Of a stretch of 64,000 nucleotides of DNA, positions 23,062 through 30,789 are shown in pieces (positions within the stretch are counted from its first letter, which is position 1; each line of letters opens with the position of its first letter). Under the pieces are notes generated by a model, which saw nothing but the letters and a program-made list of their open reading frames with translations, had not been told where the DNA came from and ran no database searches. Source of the DNA: Peptacetobacter hiranonis (GTDB lineage: Bacteria > Bacillota > Clostridia > Peptostreptococcales > Peptostreptococcaceae); assembly GCF_008151785.1 (NCBI RefSeq), contig NZ_CP036523.1:2344019-2408018 (forward strand). Reading direction: 5' to 3'. The translations under genes and the position numbers were made by a program.

Positions 23062-25872
23062 TTATTCTTTTAAAGTTCTCATTGCATTAAGTACTGCTAT
23101 TAATGCAACACCTACATCTGCAAATATTGCTTCCCACATATTTGCAACTCCTCCAGTACTCATAAGCATAACTATTACTTTTACACCCATTGCAAATACT
23201 ATATTCTGCCAAACAATTTTATTTGTTTTTTCAGATATTCTCTTTGCTATAGGTAATTTAGATAATTCGTCTGTCATAAATACTATATCACTTGCTTCTA
23301 TTGCTGCATCAGATCCTACACCGCCCATAGCTATCCCAACGTCTGCTCTAGCTAAAACTGGGGCGTCATTTATACCGTCTCCTATAAATGCTGTATTTCC
23401 TGTGCTATTTTCTTTTGCTATTTCTTCAAGTATTTCAACTTTCTGATTAGGTAGAAGTCCTGAATAATGTTTGTCTAATCCAACTTCTTCAGCTATCTTA
23501 GCTGCAGCAGCTTCATTATCTCCTGTTAGCATTACAACATTTGTTATACCAACTTTTCTCATTTCTGCAATAGCTCTCTTACTATCTTCCTTAACCTCAT
23601 CAGATATTACTATACATCCAGCATATTTGCCATCTACTGCAACGTATACAGTTGTTCCAACTTCATCTATCTTTTCATATTTTACATTTTCGCTATCTAA
23701 AAGTTTAGAACTTCCTGCAAGTATTGTCTTTCCATTATATAAAACTTTTATACCATGTGCTGCTATTTCTTCATATTTGTCTATTTCACTTAATTTTATT
23801 TCTTCATTTGATTTTTCATTATAGCTTTCCATTATAGATTTTGCTATTGGATGATTTGAGTTTGCTTCTGCAATAGCTGCAAATCTTAATAATTCATCTT
23901 CTGACATTCCAACAGGATTTATTTCTGTAACTTTAAATACACCTTTAGTTATAGTACCAGTCTTATCAAGTACAACTGTGTTTACTTTTCTTAATGCTTC
24001 TAAATAGTTACTTCCCTTTATAAGAATACCGTTTTTAGATGCAGATCCTATTCCACCAAAGAAACTTAGAGGTATTGATAATACTAATGCACAAGGACAT
24101 GAAACTACTAGGAATATTAATCCTCTGTATAACCAATCTCTAAACACAGCACCTTCAATAACTAGTGGTGGTATAAATGCAACTGCTAATGCTAACCCAA
24201 CAACTATTGGAGTGTAATATCTACAGAATCTTGATATAAAGTTTTCTGTCTGAGATTTTCTACTTCCTGCATTTTCAACCATATCAAGTATCTTAGCAAC
24301 TGTAGATTCTCCATATTCTTTAGTTACTCTTACATAAATTAATGCATTTGTGTTTATTGTTCCTGATACAACTTCTTCACCTGGTTTTACACTTCTAAGT
24401 ACAGATTCACCAGTTATTGCAGAAGTATCAAGCATTGCTTCACCTTCTGTTACAATTCCATCTAGTGGTACTTTTTCACCTGGTTTAACTACTATTACAT
24501 CGCCTACTTCTACTTCTTCAGGATCTACCTGTATAATTTTTCCACCCTGAACTAAGTTTGCAAATTCTGCTTTTATTTCCATAAGAGCAGATATTGATTT
24601 TCTTGACTGACCAACTGCTTTCTGCTGTAAATATTCACCTATTTTGTAGAATAACATAACACCAACTGCTTCAGAATGTTCACCTATTGCAATTGCACCT
24701 ATTGTAGCTATAGACATTAGGAAGTTTTCATCCATTACCTGACCTCTAAATAGGTTCTTTGCAGCTTTTAAAAGTACATCTCCACCTATTAAAATATATG
24801 CTGCTAAAAATACAACCACACCAAATGTACCTGTATTTCCAACTGCCATTTCATATATACCAAATGCATATACAAATACTCCTATTATGATTTTTATTAA
24901 ATCTTTGTTTATTTCTTTCTTTTCTTTTGGTTTTTCAACCTTTTTAGGTTTAGTTTCTTCATGTTCGTGGTCATGGTGATGTCCTCCGCATCCACATTCT
25001 TCTCCATGATCGTGGTGATGGTGTTCTCCACAGCCACATTCTTCTCCATGATCGTGGTCATGTTCGTGATGGTGGTGTTCTTCGCAGCCACATTCTTCTC
25101 CATGGTCGTGATTGTGATGATGTTCTCCACAGCCACATTCTTCTCCGTGGTCGTGATCGTGATGATGTTCTCCACATCCACAACTTTCACCATGTTCATG
25201 ATGATGTTCTTCTGAATTATTTCTATTTGCATATAATACGTTTAAATCTGCTCTTCCTTTTCTTGTTGTATTTCCAGATTCAACTATATTTCCCTTATTA
25301 TCAAACTCTAAAGCTCCAACAACTTTATTTTTTAATAAACTTACTGTTAATCCACTTTCTGTTTCGTGAATTATCTTTGCTATCTCAGACATATGCTGCT
25401 TTGTAATATCTCCCGCCTTAGCAAATACAGATAATTTCTTAGCCACAAAGTTCATATTGCTATTTTCTACATATGCTAATTTTCCAACTTTATCATTTAT
25501 CTTTTCTGCACAATGTGCACAGTTTAAATTATTTAATAGAAAATCAACTCTTATAACTTTATTTTCGTCTATTTCATCTTTTTTCTCTGACTTAATTATA
25601 TTTCCCTTATTATCAAAACTTATTTCCCCAAGCACTTTGTTCTTTAATAAGCTTACAGTTAACCCACTTTCTGTATCATGAATTATCTTTGCTATTTTAG
25701 ACACATTAGCTTCTGTTATGCTTTCATTTTCCATAAATACAGATAATTTTTTTGCCACAAAATTCATGTTGCTATTTTCTACATAGTCTAATTTTGAAAC
25801 TTTGTCATTTATTTTTTCTGCACAGTGTGCACAATTTAAATCTTCTAGTAGAAAATCTATTCTTGTACTCAT
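23062..25872 (-). CDS. cadA: Zn/Cd/Pb-type heavy-metal P1B ATPase with two HMA domains and a His/Cys-rich repeat
   Basis: A 936-residue efflux ATPase, longer than usual (about 700-800). Two near-identical HMA domains carry CAHC motifs at residues 14-17 and 118-121. Residues 222-310 are a histidine-rich stretch with five CGC-containing units. The P-type core follows: a TGES phosphatase motif, the transmembrane metal site SCPCALVLS, the phosphorylation motif DKTGT, and GDGINDAPVLARADVGIAMG. CPC together with the adjacent ArsR gene points to Zn2+/Cd2+ (possibly Pb2+) export rather than copper. It is the second gene of the operon, 68 bases after the ArsR gene, and ends before a strong terminator. 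The HMA duplication looks recent. Confidence 0.93.
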   Translation of the reverse strand: MSTRIDFLLEDLNCAHCAEKINDKVSKLDYVENSNMNFVAKKLSVFMENESITEANVSKIAKIIHDTESGLTVSLLKNKVLGEISFDNKGNIIKSEKKDEIDENKVIRVDFLLNNLNCAHCAEKINDKVGKLAYVENSNMNFVAKKLSVFAKAGDITKQHMSEIAKIIHETESGLTVSLLKNKVVGALEFDNKGNIVESGNTTRKGRADLNVLYANRNNSEEHHHEHGESCGCGEHHHDHDHGEECGCGEHHHNHDHGEECGCEEHHHHEHDHDHGEECGCGEHHHHDHGEECGCGGHHHDHEHEETKPKKVEKPKEKKEINKDLIKIIIGVFVYAFGIYEMAVGNTGTFGVVVFLAAYILIGGDVLLKAAKNLFRGQVMDENFLMSIATIGAIAIGEHSEAVGVMLFYKIGEYLQQKAVGQSRKSISALMEIKAEFANLVQGGKIIQVDPEEVEVGDVIVVKPGEKVPLDGIVTEGEAMLDTSAITGESVLRSVKPGEEVVSGTINTNALIYVRVTKEYGESTVAKILDMVENAGSRKSQTENFISRFCRYYTPIVVGLALAVAFIPPLVIEGAVFRDWLYRGLIFLVVSCPCALVLSIPLSFFGGIGSASKNGILIKGSNYLEALRKVNTVVLDKTGTITKGVFKVTEINPVGMSEDELLRFAAIAEANSNHPIAKSIMESYNEKSNEEIKLSEIDKYEEIAAHGIKVLYNGKTILAGSSKLLDSENVKYEKIDEVGTTVYVAVDGKYAGCIVISDEVKEDSKRAIAEMRKVGITNVVMLTGDNEAAAAKIAEEVGLDKHYSGLLPNQKVEILEEIAKENSTGNTAFIGDGINDAPVLARADVGIAMGGVGSDAAIEASDIVFMTDELSKLPIAKRISEKTNKIVWQNIVFAMGVKVIVMLMSTGGVANMWEAIFADVGVALIAVLNAMRTLKE
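24960..25205. repeat. In-gene tandem repeats encoding His/Cys-rich metal-binding units
   Basis: Five degenerate units of about 42-54 bases, each encoding E-(E/S)-C-G-C-(G/E)-(E/G) followed by a run of His and Asp (for example CGCGEHHHDHDHGE). They lie between the second HMA domain and the membrane part of the ATPase. The unit length varies because the HD(H) stretch expands. This is a coding repeat, not a CRISPR array. Confidence 0.85.
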
Positions 25873-25940
25873 TTAAAATCACTTCCTCATCTTAAAATCT
25901 ATTTATTTTATCCACATTAATCACTGATTGTAGATATCTT

Positions 25941-26312
25941 TTATCTTTTATATGTTTCGTTTACATGTTCTAATCCGCATTTTAATATTTCACTTATATG
26001 TTCATCATCCAATGAATAGAATACTGTTTTTCCTTCTTTTCTAAATTTTACCAATCTAGCATTTTTTAGTACTCTTAGCTGATGAGATATCGCTGACTGA
26101 GTCATTCCAAGAAGCTCTGCTATGTCACATACACACATTTCATTAGAGAATAGTGCAAATATTATTTTCACTCTTGTAGTATCTCCAAACACCCTGAATA
26201 AGTCTGATAAATCTGCTAATACCTCTTCATCCGGCATTTCTTTTTTTGTTTTGTCTACTACTTCTTCATGTATCTTTTTTTCTGTACAACAATCTATTTC
26301 TTTATTTTTCAT
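25941..26312 (-). CDS. cadC: ArsR/SmtB family metal-sensing repressor, CadC-like
   Basis: A 123-residue winged-helix repressor that releases DNA on metal binding. The N-terminus has a Cys pair (DCCTEKK, residues 7-13). The DNA-reading segment is ELLGMTQSAISHQLRVLKNARLV (read as two halves, about 66-88). NEMCVCDIAELL (about 55-66) matches the alpha-3 Cys motif of CadC (CxC). The C-terminal helix holds DDEHISEIL and HVNE, a possible second alpha-5 site. It is the first gene of the operon with the ATPase. Two palindromes flank its promoter, so it very probably represses its own operon. Confidence 0.9.
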   Translation of the reverse strand: MKNKEIDCCTEKKIHEEVVDKTKKEMPDEEVLADLSDLFRVFGDTTRVKIIFALFSNEMCVCDIAELLGMTQSAISHQLRVLKNARLVKFRKEGKTVFYSLDDEHISEILKCGLEHVNETYKR

Positions 26313-26338
26313 AGGTTTTTCTCCTTTCTTAACGTTTT

Positions 26339-26364
26339 AATATATGAATAACTGTTCATATATT
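26339..26364. promoter_or_regulatory. Promoter-proximal operator (12-2-12-like palindrome) of the cadC-cadA operon
   Basis: AATATATGAATA-AC-TGTTCATATATT is an imperfect palindrome of the ArsR/CadC type. It overlaps the -10 box and start region of the promoter whose -10 TATAAT is at 26371-26366 and -35 TTGCAA at 26394-26389 (17-base spacing, minus strand). Confidence 0.78.
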
Positions 26365-26365
26365 C

Positions 26366-26394
26366 ATTATAATCTGCTTATTATTTTTTTGCAA
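26366..26394 (-). promoter_or_regulatory. Promoter of the cadC-cadA operon
   Basis: TTGCAA at 26394-26389 and TATAAT at 26371-26366, spacer 17 bases, minus strand. It lies between the two ArsR-type palindromes, the expected arrangement for metal-induced repression release. Confidence 0.75.
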
Positions 26395-26407
26395 TATATT
26401 TTATAAA

Positions 26408-26434
26408 AATATATGAACAATTATTCATATATTT
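26408..26434. promoter_or_regulatory. Upstream operator of the cadC-cadA operon
   Basis: ATATATGAACAATTATTCAT, extended at both ends by A/T, is an almost perfect palindrome (centre near 26421). It repeats the TATGAA/TTCATA half-sites of the proximal operator and lies just upstream of the -35 box. Confidence 0.75.
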
Positions 26435-26464
26435 TGAGAAGTACTTTTATTTCGCTAATTACAA

Positions 26465-26499
26465 TAAAAAAAGGACCAGTACTTTCATACTGATCCTCT
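26465..26499 (-). terminator. Intrinsic terminator of the DUF169-ABC transporter operon
   Basis: Minus-strand arms AGGATCAGTA and TACTGGTCCT, followed by TTTTTTT. It lies 11 bases past the ATPase stop codon at 26510. Confidence 0.85.
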
Positions 26500-26509
26500 T
26501 ATTACACTT

Positions 26510-27250
26510 TTAATTATCTATAAATTGTTTAAAGTAACTTCTTGTTCTTTCATTTGTAGAATTATATAATAACTCATTTGGAGAACCTTCCTCTACAACC
26601 TTACCTTTTTCCATGAATATAATTTTATTTGCTATTTCAAGTGCAAATCTCATCTCATGAGTTACAATAAGCATTGTACATTCATGTTCATTTGATAATT
26701 CTCTTATTAATTCTAGAACTTCATTTACAAGTTCTGGGTCAAGAGAAGATGTAGGTTCATCAAACAATATTATCTCTGGATGAACAGCTAGAGCTCTAGC
26801 TATACCTATTCTCTGCTGCTGACCACCAGATAGTCTTGATGGATAATAATCTCTTTTATCTGCTAACCCTACTTTTTTTAGAAGAGCCATAGCCTCTTCT
26901 TCAGCTACTTTTTTATCTTTTTTCTGAACTAGAGTCATCGGCATCATAATATTTTCTAAAACAGTCTTATTTTTGAATAATGAATAGTTCTGAAATACCA
27001 TAGCCGTTTTCTTTCTAAGCTCTATACAATCCTTTGGAGACAAGTTCTTAGAATCTACAGAAAAGCCATCTATTTCTATAGTTCCTTTAGTTGGAGTTTC
27101 AAGTAAATTTATACATCTTAAAAGAGTAGATTTACCTGTTCCAGAAGGTCCTATTATAGCAGCAACTTCACCTTTTTTAAGTTCTAAATCTATACCATCT
27201 AGGACTGTTAAATCTCCAAATTGTTTCTTTATATTTTTAAGTTTTAACAT
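26510..27250 (-). CDS. Polar amino acid ABC transporter ATP-binding protein
   Basis: A 246-residue ATPase of the GlnQ/TcyN type. Walker A GPSGTGKST is at about residues 34-42, the Q-loop QNYSLFKNKTVLENI near 89-103, the signature LSGGQQQRIGIARAL near 140-154, Walker B EIILFDEPTSSLDPE near 160-174 and the switch His in VTHEM near 198. It energises uptake by the permease and lipoprotein encoded just upstream (15-base gap). As last gene of a five-gene operon it is followed by a terminator. Confidence 0.93.
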   Translation of the reverse strand: MLKLKNIKKQFGDLTVLDGIDLELKKGEVAAIIGPSGTGKSTLLRCINLLETPTKGTIEIDGFSVDSKNLSPKDCIELRKKTAMVFQNYSLFKNKTVLENIMMPMTLVQKKDKKVAEEEAMALLKKVGLADKRDYYPSRLSGGQQQRIGIARALAVHPEIILFDEPTSSLDPELVNEVLELIRELSNEHECTMLIVTHEMRFALEIANKIIFMEKGKVVEEGSPNELLYNSTNERTRSYFKQFIDN

Positions 27251-27265
27251 AATACTCTCCTAATG

Positions 27266-27931
27266 TTATAAGAATTTACATACTCTTTTTTCTAGTCTAT
27301 TCTGAACTAAATCTATCGCTAAGATAAGTATCCAATAAACTATACCTGCTGCAATATATGCTTCCATGTAGTTAAATCCTCTAGCTGCAAGTATTTTAGA
27401 TTCAGAAAGAATCTCAACAACACCTATTGTAAATGCAATAGCTGTATTTTTTACAGCCCCTACAAATGTATTTCCAAGTGATGGAAGTATACTAACAAAT
27501 GCCTGAGGAATTACAACCTGTGTCATAACCTGGAATTTATTTAAACCTATTGAAAGAGCTGCCTCTCTCTGTCCTTTATCTACAGCTAAAAGTCCACCTC
27601 TTAATATCTCAACTATAAATGCTGAAGAGTTTAGTGCAACAGAAATTACAAAAGAAACCTCAGCTGATAAATTTACAAGTGATGGTATTAACTGTGGTAA
27701 ACCATAGTAGAAAATAAACAGCTGTGTAATATATGGTGTAGATCTAAAGAATGATATAAATAAAGTCGCAAACCCTTTAAATATGCTTATCTTAGAATTT
27801 CTCATTATAAGCAGAACTATTGCAAGCGCCATAGATGCTATAAATGAAATTACACCAAGATATAAAGTAAATGGTATCTTTGCAATTAATGCCGGAAAGC
27901 ATGAAAAGAAAAATTCAAAATTAAATCTCAT
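27266..27931 (-). CDS. Polar amino acid ABC transporter permease
   Basis: A 221-residue membrane protein of the HisM/GlnP family. It has five hydrophobic spans. The N-terminal FRSTPYITQLFIFYYGLPQL region (about 61-80) and the EAA loop REAALSIGLNKFQVMTQVVIPQA (read in parts, about 122-144), which contacts the ATPase, are both canonical. There is a single permease gene in the operon, so it probably forms a homodimer. The ligand is not known; the closest functional classes import glutamine, cystine or arginine. Confidence 0.92.
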   Translation of the reverse strand: MRFNFEFFFSCFPALIAKIPFTLYLGVISFIASMALAIVLLIMRNSKISIFKGFATLFISFFRSTPYITQLFIFYYGLPQLIPSLVNLSAEVSFVISVALNSSAFIVEILRGGLLAVDKGQREAALSIGLNKFQVMTQVVIPQAFVSILPSLGNTFVGAVKNTAIAFTIGVVEILSESKILAARGFNYMEAYIAAGIVYWILILAIDLVQNRLEKRVCKFL

Positions 27932-27945
27932 CTATACATCACCCA

Positions 27946-28752
27946 TTAGTTTTTAGCAGTTACGTCTATTTTGTAGTGCTGTTCTGATAATTTTTTCATT
28001 GTTCCATCTTCTAACATAGATTTTATTGCATCGTTTACATCTTTAACTAATTCTGGATCTGCATCTTTAGAGAATGGATATGCATTTTCTTCTAATACTA
28101 TTGGTTCACCAGCTATTTTAACTTTGTAAGGTTTTTTAGACATTGCTTCTTTGAAAGCAGCTTCTGTTATAGGACAAGCGTCATATCTTCCCTGTTCTAA
28201 TGCTTCATACATACTTCCTGAATCTGAAGGTATTATTATTATTTTTTTATCTTCTGGTAATGATTCATTGTATTTTTCTAATGTTGGGTAGAATGAATGT
28301 ACTGGTGGAACATTAGCTTTTTTACCCTGTAAATCATCTAAATCTTTGTAATCAAAGTCATCTCTTACTGCGAAGAATATTTTATTGTATCCGTATACTT
28401 CTGAGAAGTCGTAAGTTTCTTTACGTTCATCAGTTATAGATATCTGGAATGCTATTGTATCTGCTTTTCCAGAGTCAACTGCACCAAATAATGCATCCTG
28501 GCTATCTCCTTCTATCCATTCTATTTTACGTCCACATCTTTTTCCTATTTCTTCAAATACATCATGTTCGAATCCAGCTAAGTTTCCTTCATCGTCTTTG
28601 TAACTACATGGAGGGAATATTGGTGCTGTAGCAACTTTTATTGGTGCTTTTTCATCTCCTCCACTAGCTTCTTTGTTTCCACATCCTACTAATGATCCCA
28701 TTACAACGGCACCAACTAGTATGCAAGATAATAGTTTTTTCCCAAATTTCAT
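27946..28752 (-). CDS. Polar amino acid-type substrate-binding lipoprotein
   Basis: A 268-residue secreted lipoprotein; the lipobox LVGC puts the lipidated Cys at residue 24. The mature protein is a type 2 periplasmic-binding fold of family 3: PPCSYKDDEGNLAGFEHDVFEEI (read in parts, about 48-70), DSQDALFGAVDSGKADTIAFQISIT (about 84-108) and the GSMYEALEQGRYDACPI hinge. The usual M-x-I-T-x-ER ligand loop reads ISITDERKETYDFS. Two extra cysteines (the C in PPCSY and in GKRCGRK) are present in the ligand domain. It is the binding component for the permease 14 bases downstream. Confidence 0.9.
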   Translation of the reverse strand: MKFGKKLLSCILVGAVVMGSLVGCGNKEASGGDEKAPIKVATAPIFPPCSYKDDEGNLAGFEHDVFEEIGKRCGRKIEWIEGDSQDALFGAVDSGKADTIAFQISITDERKETYDFSEVYGYNKIFFAVRDDFDYKDLDDLQGKKANVPPVHSFYPTLEKYNESLPEDKKIIIIPSDSGSMYEALEQGRYDACPITEAAFKEAMSKKPYKVKIAGEPIVLEENAYPFSKDADPELVKDVNDAIKSMLEDGTMKKLSEQHYKIDVTAKN

Positions 28753-28777
28753 AATATGTTTCTCCTTTTTCTTTTAA

Positions 28778-29446
28778 TTATTTTGAGTATATAGCCAATA
28801 CTCCATCGGCTATTCCGTAAAATTTATTCATAGGTATACCCATACCTAGTTCACCATGATCACTTAATGTAGATGTTCTTGCCCCACAGCACATAAATGA
28901 TAGGTTTATATCATTTTTCATAAATGGTTTTGATACCATATCACTACAAGCTGCTGCATTACCTACACTTATATAATTCTGTGGTACACCATAGCTATAA
29001 GTATATCCTTGAACTAACTTCATTATGCTTTCTGCAAATCCTATTACAACTACTACATCTGCATCATCCATTTCAGATAACGGCATTATTTCTAATCCAT
29101 ATATCTTCTGTGGAATACGCATAAGACTATCTGATATATTTCTAGCTATAGCTAAATCAGAGTATAAACCTGAATATTTGTGAACCTGTCCTGATTTAAA
29201 CCCTTCTGATACAACTGACATCCCTGTCTGAGTAGGTCCTCCAGAACATCCAAAGTTTTCTTTTGTAACTTTAAATTTTCTACCTTTACCAGCTTTGCTT
29301 ATAAATCCACAAAGTCTTATTTTTCCATTAAATTCTTCTGCTGGTGAATTTTCAAAATCTTTTTCATAAACAAGGAATCTAACACCTACTATTTGTCTTT
29401 CTAATCCAAGGCAGTCCTGAACTTTTAAAATCGTTTCTTTATTCAT
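28778..29446 (-). CDS. DUF169 family protein (second paralogue)
   Basis: A 222-residue soluble protein of the uncharacterised DUF169 (COG2043) family. The start is the ATG at 29446, preceded by AAGGAGGG; the upstream in-frame codons lie inside the previous gene. The conserved family features are VGVRFLVYEKDF near the N-terminus, a Cys in RLCGFISKAGKG, GCSGG (about 67-71), PQKIYGLEIMPL, VVVVIGFAESIMKLVQGYTYSYG and a Cys in AACSD. The ATGAATAA overlap with the stop of the preceding DUF169 gene implies translational coupling, so the two products probably form a heteromer. It is 25 bases ahead of the substrate-binding lipoprotein gene. Function unknown. Confidence 0.82.
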   Translation of the reverse strand: MNKETILKVQDCLGLERQIVGVRFLVYEKDFENSPAEEFNGKIRLCGFISKAGKGRKFKVTKENFGCSGGPTQTGMSVVSEGFKSGQVHKYSGLYSDLAIARNISDSLMRIPQKIYGLEIMPLSEMDDADVVVVIGFAESIMKLVQGYTYSYGVPQNYISVGNAAACSDMVSKPFMKNDINLSFMCCGARTSTLSDHGELGMGIPMNKFYGIADGVLAIYSK

Positions 29447-30275
29447 TAGAACCCTCCTTATCATTAGAACATGCTTTTATACATTCTTCGCAGTACTCTT
29501 CATACTTACTCGCTTGAATTGCATAATCATAGTTCATTACTATTTCAAAGCCTAATTCATCTGGTGAATCAAGTCTTTCTAATATTTTCTTTTTAGGAAT
29601 ATTGTTTTCTGTTAGATTAACTGTTTCTAATATTCCTCTAAATATATTTTCTACAAGGTGAATAGGGAACGATGCTCCCATGCATCCTGCTGAAAAATCA
29701 GTTAATTTTCTACAACAATTACTTAATAAACTGACATTTAAATCATTATTCATAAATGGTTTTGAAACTAGCTCACTGCATATCCCCTGGACACCTATAG
29801 AAAGTAAGTTTTTATTTACTCCATAGTATCTACTATATCCCTGAGTTAATCTCATCATATCCTTAGCTGTTGCAATAACTATAACAAGGTCTGGATTTTC
29901 TATTTCTTCAAGTGGTGAAATTATTGCACCATAAATCTTTTGAGGAATATATTTTTTTTCATTCTGTACCTGAAAAGCTATTGATTTACTTAGATATTTT
30001 CTATCTTCATACTCTTTACGACCAGAGTATACATATTCTGGAACTTCTTTTAATCCCATTGCATATGCTGCATCATCACAGCCTATTGTAGAAGCATTGC
30101 ATTTTACTGATTTACCCCGACATGCAAGCTTTACAAGTGAACATAGACTAAGTCCTTCGTGTTCTTCTGCTAAAGAATCATTATATTCTTTTTCAAGAAC
30201 TAAAAATCTTAACCCTAAAATTTTATTCTCAAGCCCTAAAGCTTTTGAAACTCTTGTAATCTGTAAGTTATCCAT
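29439..30275 (-). CDS. DUF169 family protein (first paralogue)
   Basis: A 278-residue DUF169 protein. The start is the ATG at 30275, with GGGAGG upstream. It is homologous to the next gene (LGLRFLVLEKEYNDS, LCSLVKLACRGK, IGCDDAAY, PQKIYGAIISPL, VIVIATAKDMMRLTQGYSRYYG, SELVSKPFMNND) but carries about 55 additional C-terminal residues with a Cys cluster (EEYCEECIKACSND). Where the second paralogue has GCSGG this one has GCDDA. It is the first gene of an operon leading into the ABC importer. It is cytoplasmic. Function unknown; a link to the imported ligand is inferred from the operon. Confidence 0.8.
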   Translation of the reverse strand: MDNLQITRVSKALGLENKILGLRFLVLEKEYNDSLAEEHEGLSLCSLVKLACRGKSVKCNASTIGCDDAAYAMGLKEVPEYVYSGRKEYEDRKYLSKSIAFQVQNEKKYIPQKIYGAIISPLEEIENPDLVIVIATAKDMMRLTQGYSRYYGVNKNLLSIGVQGICSELVSKPFMNNDLNVSLLSNCCRKLTDFSAGCMGASFPIHLVENIFRGILETVNLTENNIPKKKILERLDSPDELGFEIVMNYDYAIQASKYEEYCEECIKACSNDKEGSNE

Positions 30276-30789
30276 AACAAACCTCCCTTCCAATTCATTA
30301 TAGATGTTAAACTTTCTTTATTCCAATAGATAGAAACTATTTCAATTTATAATGTTATAGCTTTCGTCTATATTATAATTTTTCTATATTTTTTTATTAT
30401 AATTAAAAAAACTCATTTCTTTTTCTTTTAAATTTAATAAATCTAACTTTTTTTATTTTTTATTAATTTAAGAAAACATTTTCAATATATAACTTAATAA
30501 AATATCAATTAATTTCTTTATTCTAGATACCAAAAATAATTATTTTTTTCCTATTCTATTTAATAGTTATATTTTTTTTCTATCATTCTAAATTATATAA
30601 TCTTTTTTTTCTATACTTTTTTCTTTTTTTACCTTTTATAAAATTTTGGCATATTTTTATTTTTATACTAAATAAATTTATTTTAATTTTATATAAAACT
30701 ACAATCAATAACTTCAGATTATTTGATTGTAAATATACTTTTAAAACAAAAATATGTCTATTACAAAAACTGTAACATACCACACAATC
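30276..30789. other. Gene-free AT-rich region upstream of the DUF169 operon
   Basis: About 510 bases with long A/T runs. The proximal part (30290-30380) should contain the operon promoter: TATAAT at about 30379-30374 on the minus strand is a candidate -10 box, without a convincing -35 box. No riboswitch or T-box motif was recognised. A 66-codon frame at 30583-30783 is low-complexity Lys/Ile/Tyr-rich and not convincing. Confidence 0.45.

Noticed and set aside
24909-25232. Frames on both strands across the His-rich repeat of the ATPase, resembling Met/Val- or Ile/Thr-rich repeat proteins
   Set aside because: They are other-frame readings of the coding tandem repeat, with no start signals. The repeat itself is not a CRISPR array: units are contiguous, of unequal length and in frame.
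30583-30783. A 66-codon minus-strand frame in the gene-free region
   Set aside because: Low-complexity Lys/Ile/Tyr composition expected by chance in A/T runs, and no start signal.
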